From positions 1-10,616 of the forward strand of contig JBIQIQ010000078.1 in assembly GCA_044507975.1 (NCBI GenBank): a stretch of 10,616 bases of DNA, in the 5' to 3' direction. The translations under genes were made by a program, and so were the position numbers. The notes beneath the pieces were generated by a model. That model had not been told where the DNA came from and searched no databases. It worked only from the letters and a program-made list of their open reading frames with translations. The stretch is from DASRWD01 sp044507975 (lineage in GTDB: Bacteria > Deinococcota > Deinococci > Deinococcales > Trueperaceae). Shown in pieces: positions 5,645 to 10,616 of this stretch (positions are counted from its first letter, which is position 1; every line of letters starts with the position of its first letter).

Positions 5645-6022
5645 ATGCGTCAGACCGTCCACACCCCAGATGCCCCCGCAGCGGTAGGTCCCTACTCTCA
5701 GGCCGTGAAGGTGGGCGACCTCCTCTACACCGCCGGCCAGGTGGCCCTGCGCCCCGACGGCAGCTTCGTCGACGGCTCGGTCGCCGAGCAGACGGAGCAG
5801 GTCATGCGCAACCTCGAGGCCGTGCTGAAGGCCGCCGGCACCGGTTTCGAGCACGTCGTGAAGGCGACCTGCTTCCTCGTCGACATGGGCGACTTCGAGG
5901 AGTTCAACCGCGTCTACGGCGCACGCTTCCCGAGCGAGCCCCCGGCCCGCAGCACCGTCGCCGTCGCAGGGCTGCCGAAGGGCGCCGCCGTCGAGGTCGA
6001 GCTGGTGGCGCGCCTCCCCTAG
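5645..6022 (+). CDS. ridA: RidA family (YjgF/YER057c/UK114) enamine/imine deaminase (125 aa)
   Basis: RidA hydrolyses reactive enamines and imines (for example 2-aminoacrylate made by PLP-dependent dehydratases) to ketoacids and ammonia, protecting PLP enzymes. It normally forms a trimer with active sites between subunits. The 125-residue length is typical. Hallmarks are GPYSQAVKVGDLLYTAGQV (15-33), a central VMRNLEAVLKAAG helix (53-65), and PARSTVAVAGLPKGAAVEVE (100-119), with the catalytic Arg (R102) and, 15 residues on, Glu (E117), as in E. coli R105/E120. The usual Ser before GQ is Ala here (A30), a modest substitution. The gene starts 50 bases after the phosphatase, probably from its own promoter. 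Assignment to the RidA subfamily, as opposed to other Rid groups, rests mainly on the Arg and the fit; substrate is inferred. Confidence 0.93.
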   Translation: MRQTVHTPDAPAAVGPYSQAVKVGDLLYTAGQVALRPDGSFVDGSVAEQTEQVMRNLEAVLKAAGTGFEHVVKATCFLVDMGDFEEFNRVYGARFPSEPPARSTVAVAGLPKGAAVEVELVARLP

Positions 6023-6039
6023 GCGAGGCGTGCAGGCGC

Positions 6040-6063
6040 CTCCGGGCGGCGCGAGCGCCGGAG
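6040..6063 (+). other. GC-rich hairpin after ridA, possible transcription stop
   Basis: Between ridA and the nuclease gene (gap 6023-6094), CTCC-GGGC-GGCG-CGAG-CGCC-GGAG can fold as a GGCG/CGCC stem with a CGAG loop, extended by CTCC/GGAG across a 4-base bulge. No T-run follows, so it is at best a weak terminator; in DNA this GC-rich it may be chance. The rest of the gap shows nothing clear, and no Shine-Dalgarno at normal spacing precedes the nuclease ATG. Confidence 0.25.
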
Positions 6064-6094
6064 CCGGCCCCGGGGCGGAGCGGTTAGCGCCATC

Positions 6095-7960
6095 ATGCGT
6101 GCACCGATGAGCCGCGCCGCCGCAGCCCTGACCGCCTCCCTGCTGCTGACCGCCGCATGCGCCGGAGCGCGCGCCGGTGATCCGACTGCCGCTTGCACCC
6201 ACGGCGCCGACCTGACCGAGATCGGCGCCGTGCAGGGCGACGGGCCGGCCTCCCCCCTCGTCGGACGGCGCGTGACCATCGCGGGCGTGGTGGTGGGCGA
6301 CTTCCAGTCAGGGGACGGCGACGAGTGGGGCACCGACCTCGGCGGCTTCTTCGTGCAGTCGGTGGAGGGCGACGGCGACCCCGCCACCTCCGACGGCATC
6401 TACGTCTACGGCGCACCGGTCGACGTCGCGGAAGGTGACGTGGTGCGGGTGACCGGGCGCGTGAGGGAGTTCAGGGGCCTCACACAGGTCTCCGACCGAC
6501 CGACCGTCCTGGTGTGCGCCACCGGCAGAGCGCTGCCGGCCCCGACCCCGGTCGTGCTGCCCGTGGGGAGCAGCGCCGAGCTCGAGGCTCTCGAGGGCAT
6601 GCTGGTGACTTTCCCCCAGGACCTCTACGTCGTCGATCACCACGACTTCGACCGCTACGGGGAGCTCGTGCTGTCCGCGCCCGTGGCGGGCGGCCGGCCC
6701 TTCCAGCCCACTGCGGTCCTGAGCCCGGACGACCCGGGGCTGGCGGAGCGCATCGACCTGACAGTCCGCTCGCGCATCGTCCTCGACGACGGGAGAGGCG
6801 GACAGAACCCGGACCCGGCCCGTCATCCCAACGGCGAGCCCTTCGACCTGGAGAACCGCTTCCGCGCAGGCGACAGGCTGCGGGACGTCACGGGCGTCCT
6901 CGACTACGCCTTCGACAGCTACCGGGTGCAGCCGACGCGAGGGGCCGTCCACACGGCCCTGAACCCGCGGCCGCCCCTGCCCGAGGTCGGCGGCTCCGTG
7001 CGCGCGGCCGCTTTCAACGTCTACAACTACTTCGACGGCTTCGGCAACGGCTGCGGGCCGGCAGGCGCGGCCGAGTGCCGTGGCGCCGACGACGCGGAGG
7101 AGTTCCGCCGCCAGCGCGCCAAGGTGTCCGCGGCGCTGGTCGGGACCGGAGCCCACGTCGCGGCGCTCATGGAGGTCGAGAACGACGCGGACGGCGGGGC
7201 GCTGCGCGACCTCGTGGCCGCCCTCGACGAGGCCACGGCGCCGGGGACGTTCGCGTACGTCGACGGGACGGGCCCGGTCGGGACCGACGCCATCAGGGTG
7301 GCCCTCGTCTACCGCCCCACGCATCTCACGCCCGTCGGCGCGCCAGCCGTGCTCGACTCTCCGGGGTTCGTGGACCCCAACGGGACGGGCACGGACCGCA
7401 ACCGTGCCGCTCTGGCGCAGACGTTCGAGGACGCGCGCGGCGGCCGCTTCACGGTGGTCGCCCTCCACCTCAAGAGCAAGGGCAGCGCCTGCGGGGCTCG
7501 CGACGACGACCCGCTGCAGGGCGACTGCGCGGGCACGCGTCTGCGCGGCGTCCTGGCTCTGCTCGAGTGGCTGGCCACGGACCCCACGGGTTCGGGCGAC
7601 CCCGACGTCCTGCTGCTCGGCGACCTCAACGCCTACGGCCGGGAGGACGCCGTCACGGCGCTGTCGGCGGCCGGCTTCACCGACCTCCTGCGCGAGCACG
7701 GGGGAGAGGGTGAGTACACCTACGTCTTCGACGGCCTGCTCGGCTACCTCGACCACGCGCTCGCCAGCCCCAGCCTCGCGCCCCAGGTCACGGGCGCCGC
7801 CGCCTGGCACGTCAACGCCGACGAGCCCGACCTCCTCGACTACGACACGACGTTCAAGGCGCCGGCCCAGCGCGCGCTCTACGCGCCAGACGCCTACCGG
7901 TCGTCAGATCACGACCCGGTGGTAGTCGGCCTCGAGCTGGACGCGGCGCCTCCGCCCTAG
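6095..7960 (+). CDS. Secreted ExeM/NucH-type extracellular nuclease (621 aa)
   Basis: The protein looks like an extracellular DNase of the ExeM/NucH group in the endonuclease/exonuclease/phosphatase (EEP) superfamily. Residues 1-21 are a signal peptide ending LLTAAC; C22 might be lipidated, though Thr at -3 is unusual for a lipobox. Residues about 38-145 resemble the OB-like domain common in this family (GRRVTIAGVVVGDF, GGFFVQSV, GDVVRVTGRVREF). The EEP domain begins near 302 (RAAAFNVYNYFDGFGNGC), with ECRGADDAEEFRRQRAKV at 327-344. Likely catalytic residues are E360 (ALMEVEND), H458 (ALHLKSKG), D510 and N512 (LLGDLNAYG), D553/H554 (YLDHAL) and D605/H606 (SSDHDPVV). Cysteine pairs C320/C328 and C466/C478 could be disulphides, which suits export. 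The usual role is DNA turnover, nutrient scavenging or biofilm DNA degradation; here that is inference. An ATG at 6107 is an alternative start. Its stop overlaps the converging gene. Confidence 0.88.
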   Translation: MRAPMSRAAAALTASLLLTAACAGARAGDPTAACTHGADLTEIGAVQGDGPASPLVGRRVTIAGVVVGDFQSGDGDEWGTDLGGFFVQSVEGDGDPATSDGIYVYGAPVDVAEGDVVRVTGRVREFRGLTQVSDRPTVLVCATGRALPAPTPVVLPVGSSAELEALEGMLVTFPQDLYVVDHHDFDRYGELVLSAPVAGGRPFQPTAVLSPDDPGLAERIDLTVRSRIVLDDGRGGQNPDPARHPNGEPFDLENRFRAGDRLRDVTGVLDYAFDSYRVQPTRGAVHTALNPRPPLPEVGGSVRAAAFNVYNYFDGFGNGCGPAGAAECRGADDAEEFRRQRAKVSAALVGTGAHVAALMEVENDADGGALRDLVAALDEATAPGTFAYVDGTGPVGTDAIRVALVYRPTHLTPVGAPAVLDSPGFVDPNGTGTDRNRAALAQTFEDARGGRFTVVALHLKSKGSACGARDDDPLQGDCAGTRLRGVLALLEWLATDPTGSGDPDVLLLGDLNAYGREDAVTALSAAGFTDLLREHGGEGEYTYVFDGLLGYLDHALASPSLAPQVTGAAAWHVNADEPDLLDYDTTFKAPAQRALYAPDAYRSSDHDPVVVGLELDAAPPP

Positions 7961-8547
7961 GCCGTGGCCGGCTCCCCCCTCAAGGACTCCAGGTCGGACA
8001 GGAGGCGCTCCCTGGCCTCGGCGTCCTGGACCTCGTCGGCGAGGCGCCACGCCTCCGACCGGTGGAACTCGGCCTTCTCGCGGTCGCCGAGCACCGAGTG
8101 GGCGCGCGCCGCCGCCTCGTGGGCGTAGCCGAGGAGGAACGCGGGCTCGTCCTCGAGGTCGCCGTTCGGCGGCGCGTCGGCCCGCACGCCGGCGGGGACC
8201 GTGTCGGTGGCGGCCGCAGGCATGTCGCCAGCGATGGCGGTCGCGGTCATGGCGTTGATGTCCCTAGCCGCCTCGAGCGCGCGCGTAGCGTGGCCGAGGG
8301 CCACCTCGCCTTGGCCGAGCAGGCTGTTCACGCGAGAGAGCTGCCAGAGAGCGATCACGCGCTTGGACGGCGCGAAGTCGGGCCTCTTCGACCAGTGCCA
8401 GGCCGAGGCATGCGCCAGGTTGAGCATCTCCTCGTCGTCCTCGGGAGTGCGCTCATCCTTCTCGATCAGTTCCCAGCAGGCGTTGAAGCACTCCGCCGAG
8501 AAGCGCTCGTGCGCGCTGGCGTCGGCCTGGTCGGGTGTTGCTTCCAT
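7957..8547 (-). CDS. Uncharacterised helical (TPR-like) protein, 196 aa
   Basis: I cannot give this gene a function. It encodes an acidic, all-helical, cytoplasmic-looking protein with no signal peptide. Residues 10-75 form paired helices ending in HWSKRPDFAPSKRVIALWQL (51-70), a block recalling an unnamed bacterial family with TPR-like repeats. Residues 72-95 (RVNSLLGQGEVALGHATRAL) read as one TPR-like helix pair and 138-172 (LLGYAHEAAARAHSVLGDRE) as another. Between them, about 98-135, is an Ala/Thr/Pro-rich stretch that looks like an insert or disordered linker. No catalytic motif is seen; protein-protein contact is the usual TPR role. The start is well supported: ATG 8547-8545 has a near-perfect Shine-Dalgarno GGAGGTGA (8551-8558). 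It lies 85 bases after sdhB on the same strand, and its stop shares bases with the converging nuclease gene. Confidence 0.85.
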   Translation of the reverse strand: MEATPDQADASAHERFSAECFNACWELIEKDERTPEDDEEMLNLAHASAWHWSKRPDFAPSKRVIALWQLSRVNSLLGQGEVALGHATRALEAARDINAMTATAIAGDMPAAATDTVPAGVRADAPPNGDLEDEPAFLLGYAHEAAARAHSVLGDREKAEFHRSEAWRLADEVQDAEARERLLSDLESLRGEPATA

Positions 8548-8550
8548 GGC

Positions 8551-8558
8551 TCACCTCC
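8551..8558 (-). promoter_or_regulatory. Strong ribosome binding site of the TPR-like gene
   Basis: The minus strand reads GGAGGTGA three bases before the ATG, the best Shine-Dalgarno in the window. Together with a TAAGCT box (8568-8573) that might serve as a -10, it suggests this little-known gene is well translated. Confidence 0.7.
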
Positions 8559-8573
8559 AGGAAGGCGAGCTTA

Positions 8574-8606
8574 GAGCCTCACCAGGTGAAGAGGCTCAGA
8601 AGCCTC
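8574..8606 (-). other. Overlapping alternative hairpins between sdhB and the TPR-like gene
   Basis: Three complementary segments lie in a row: AGCCTC (8601-8606), GAGGCTC (8591-8597) and GAGCCTC (8574-8580), plus-strand spelling. The middle one can pair with either neighbour: a 6-bp stem with a 4-base loop towards sdhB, or a 7-bp stem with a 10-base loop towards the downstream gene. The inner loop contains its own dyad TCACC-A-GGTGA. No T-run follows either stem. It may end or process the sdh transcript, or act as an operator. Confidence 0.4.
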
Positions 8607-8632
8607 GGTCCCCTTCTAGGTTCCTCCAGCCT

Positions 8633-9331
8633 TCAGGCGCGGCGGTAGAGGAGCTCGCGCTTGACCTCCTCGATCGCCTGCGTGACGGGGATCCCGCGCG
8701 GGCAGGCCTCCGTGCAGTTGTAGGCGGTGCGGCAGCGCCACAGGCCGTTGAGGCCGTTGAGGATCTGGAGCCTGTCGCCGGCAGCCTGGTCGCGCGAGTC
8801 GAAGATGAACCTGTGCGCGTTGACGATCGCCGCCGGACCCACGTAGCGGCCGTTCGTCCAGAACACCGGGCACGACGAGGTGCAGGCCGCGCACAGGATG
8901 CACTTCGTCGTCTGGTCGAAGACCTCGCGGTCCTCCGGGCTCTGCAGCCTCTCCGTGGCCGGCGGGGTCTCGTCGTTGATCAGGTATGGCAGCACCGACT
9001 TGTACGCGTCGAAGAACGGCTCCATGTCGACGATCAGGTCCTTCAGGACCGGAAGGCCGGGGAGCGGCTCGACCGTGATCTTGGACCCCAGGTCCTTGAC
9101 GAGGACCTTGCACGCCAGGCGGTTCATGCCGTTGATCAGCATCGCGTCGGAGCCGCAGATGCCGTGGGCGCACGAGCGGCGGTAAGCCAGGCTGCCGCTC
9201 TTCTCCCACTTGATGTCGTTGAGGACGTCGAGCACGCGCTCGTTGGGGTCGACGTCGAGCTGGTGCTCCTCCCAGCGCGGGCGCCTGTCGACCTCCGGGT
9301 CGAAGCGCTTGATCCTTACGGTGATCTCCAT
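8633..9331 (-). CDS. sdhB: Succinate dehydrogenase iron-sulfur subunit SdhB (232 aa)
   Basis: SdhB carries electrons from the SdhA flavin to quinone at the membrane in respiratory complex II, joining the TCA cycle to respiration. All three cluster sites are visible. [2Fe-2S]: C54, C59, D62 and C74 (SCAHGICGSDAM ... LACK), with Asp as the third ligand as in E. coli. [4Fe-4S]: C144, C147, C150 (CILCAAC) and C210. [3Fe-4S]: C154, C200 and C206. The spacing follows E. coli SdhB almost residue for residue, and the 232-aa length is normal. The ATG at 9331 is 7 bases after the sdhA stop, with AGGAG (9336-9340) overlapping that stop, so the two are co-translated. The 3-Cys second cluster and the neighbouring SdhA argue for succinate dehydrogenase, although fumarate reductase cannot be excluded from sequence alone. 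Confidence 0.96.
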   Translation of the reverse strand: MEITVRIKRFDPEVDRRPRWEEHQLDVDPNERVLDVLNDIKWEKSGSLAYRRSCAHGICGSDAMLINGMNRLACKVLVKDLGSKITVEPLPGLPVLKDLIVDMEPFFDAYKSVLPYLINDETPPATERLQSPEDREVFDQTTKCILCAACTSSCPVFWTNGRYVGPAAIVNAHRFIFDSRDQAAGDRLQILNGLNGLWRCRTAYNCTEACPRGIPVTQAIEEVKRELLYRRA

Positions 9332-9338
9332 GTCGCTC

Positions 9339-10616
9339 CTAGTAGACCCGCGGCTTGGGCTCGTAACGACCCAGCGTGACGGGCTTGTACTCGATGCGCA
9401 GGCCGTCGCCGTCCTTGTGCACCAGCGTGTGCTTGAGCCAGGCCTCGTCGTCGCGCTCCTTGAAATCCTCGCGCGAGTGGGCGCCGCGGGACTCAGTGCG
9501 GTTCAGGGCGGCGTGCACGAGGTGGCGCGCGTTGTCGAGCAGGAAGCCGAGCTCGAGGGCCTCCATGAGCTCCGTGTTGTAGATCCTGCCCTTGTCCTCG
9601 ACGCCGATGTCGGCGAAGCGCTGGGAGAGCTCGTCGAGCTTCGCCACCTGCGCCGTCAGGGTCTCGTGAGTGCGGAACACGGAGGCGTTGTCCATCATCG
9701 ACTCCTGGAGCTCGGCGCGAAGGTGCGAGACGCGCTCCTTACGAGAGCCGTTCATCGCCCTGTCGACCAACTCGCGCGCCCGGTCCTGGACGTCGGCGGG
9801 CAGCGTGCCGAACTCGGCTCCGGCTGCGAAAGCGGCGCCGTTGCGTCCGGCCCGACGGCCGAAGACCAGCAGGTCGCCAAGGGAGTTCGTGCCGAGGCGG
9901 TTGGCTCCGTGGAGGCTGGCGCAGGCGACCTCGCCGGCCGCGTAGAGACCCGGCAGGACGGTGTTGGCGCCGTCGAGGATGACGTTCGTGTCGATGGTCG
10001 TAGGGATGCCGCCCATCGCGTAGTGCGCCGTCGGTTGGATGGGGACGAGCTCCTTCACCGGGTCGACGCCGAGGTAGATGCGGGCGAACTCGGTGATGTC
10101 GGGCAGCCGCTCCTCGATGATGTGGGCGTCGATGTGGGTGAGGTCGAGGTGGATGTAGTCCTTGTCCGGCCCGGCCCCGCGGCCCTCGCGCACCTCGAGG
10201 TACATCGCGCGGCTGACCATGTCGCGCGGCGCGAGGTCCTTGATCGTCGGGGCGTAGCGCTCCATGAAGCGCTCCCCGTCGCCGTTGCGCAGGATGCCGC
10301 CCTCGCCGCGCGCCCCCTCGGTGAGGAGCACGCCGATCTTGTAGAGGCCCGTGGGATGGAACTGGTAGAACTCCGGGTCCTCGATCGGGATGCCGCGCTG
10401 GAAAGCGATGCTCATCAGGTCGCCGGTCAGGGCGTGGGCGTTCGAGGTGACCTTGAACATGCGCCCGTTGCCGCCGGTGGCGATGATGACGGACTTCGCG
10501 AGGAAGGTGTGGAGCTGGCCGGTGGCCAGCTCGTACGCCACGACGCCGCGGCACGCGCCCCCCTCGATGATCAGGTCGAGGACGTGGAACTCGTTGAAGA
10601 ACCGCACGTCGTCCTT
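9339..10616 (-). CDS. sdhA: Succinate dehydrogenase flavoprotein subunit SdhA, 5' end cut by window edge
   Basis: SdhA oxidises succinate to fumarate at a covalently bound FAD. The visible C-terminal 425 residues reach the right edge in frame (KDDVRFFNEF...); about 160 N-terminal residues, with the FAD-binding Rossmann motif and the FAD-linking His, lie outside. Visible family motifs, in fragment numbering: SVIIATGG (about 42-49), FHPTGLY (86-92), LLTEGARGEGG (97-107), RDMVSRAM (131-138) with the proton-shuttle Arg, HYAMGGI (198-204), and LYAAGEVACASLHGANRLG (224-242) running into NSLGDLLVFG. The C-terminal domain ends SRGAHSREDFKERDD and a short tail RYEPKPRVY. A GTG at 10607 is internal and not the start. 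sdhC and sdhD are expected upstream of it, beyond the window, in the common CDAB order. Confidence 0.96.
   Translation of the reverse strand, partial: KDDVRFFNEFHVLDLIIEGGACRGVVAYELATGQLHTFLAKSVIIATGGNGRMFKVTSNAHALTGDLMSIAFQRGIPIEDPEFYQFHPTGLYKIGVLLTEGARGEGGILRNGDGERFMERYAPTIKDLAPRDMVSRAMYLEVREGRGAGPDKDYIHLDLTHIDAHIIEERLPDITEFARIYLGVDPVKELVPIQPTAHYAMGGIPTTIDTNVILDGANTVLPGLYAAGEVACASLHGANRLGTNSLGDLLVFGRRAGRNGAAFAAGAEFGTLPADVQDRARELVDRAMNGSRKERVSHLRAELQESMMDNASVFRTHETLTAQVAKLDELSQRFADIGVEDKGRIYNTELMEALELGFLLDNARHLVHAALNRTESRGAHSREDFKERDDEAWLKHTLVHKDGDGLRIEYKPVTLGRYEPKPRVY

Noticed and set aside
6308..7810. Long minus-strand open frame opposite the nuclease
   Set aside because: It is the shadow of a gene with a complete EEP catalytic set; the antisense product is Val/Glu/Arg-rich with no domain.
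10605..10607. GTG at 10607 as the start of sdhA
   Set aside because: The frame stays open to the window edge and the N-terminal FAD-binding part of SdhA is missing, so this is an internal valine codon.
1..10616. Defence, mobile or CRISPR-like system
   Set aside because: No transposase, integrase, toxin-antitoxin pair, restriction, Cas or repeat-spacer pattern was found; the secreted nuclease is a known extracellular family with no partner genes.

Overview
This high-GC window looks like chromosomal housekeeping DNA from a Gram-negative-type bacterium. Deinococcota (Deinococcus-Thermus), possibly Truepera-like, is the best guess. The main clue is that rpmH lies entirely inside a longer, out-of-frame rnpA, an arrangement described in Thermus. 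The YidC has a large periplasmic domain, which fits a diderm envelope. Two genes or candidate starts have TAnnnT boxes immediately upstream, as in the leaderless genes common in Deinococcus. The lineage call is inference; no rRNA or other phylogenetic marker is present.

Layout. Positions 1-2931, minus strand: the classic rpmH-rnpA-yidD-yidC-khpB(jag) cluster, packed with overlapping starts and stops; khpB runs off the left edge. Positions 2932-3141: a GC-rich leader with a candidate promoter. Positions 3142-4560, minus: gatA, without gatB or gatC beside it. Positions 4561-4661: a short divergent control region. Positions 4662-5594, plus: a PP2C-type protein phosphatase with a C-terminal membrane anchor. 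Positions 5645-6022, plus: a RidA-family deaminase. Positions 6095-7960, plus: a secreted ExeM/NucH-type nuclease. Positions 7957-8547, minus: an unnamed helical, TPR-like protein that converges on the nuclease and shares its stop-codon bases. Positions 8633-10616, minus: sdhB and the 3' part of sdhA (right edge).

How the genes relate: the rpmH-khpB cluster links ribosomal protein L34, the RNase P protein, membrane protein insertion (YidD, YidC) and an RNA-binding protein. sdhA-sdhB encode the catalytic half of respiratory complex II. gatA, the phosphatase, ridA and the nuclease appear to be independent units. No mobile element, CRISPR array, tRNA or rRNA is visible, and no stretch over about 210 bases lacks a gene. 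I see no defence system or novel multi-gene system. The most notable structure is the nested rpmH/rnpA pair and its unusual initiation region.
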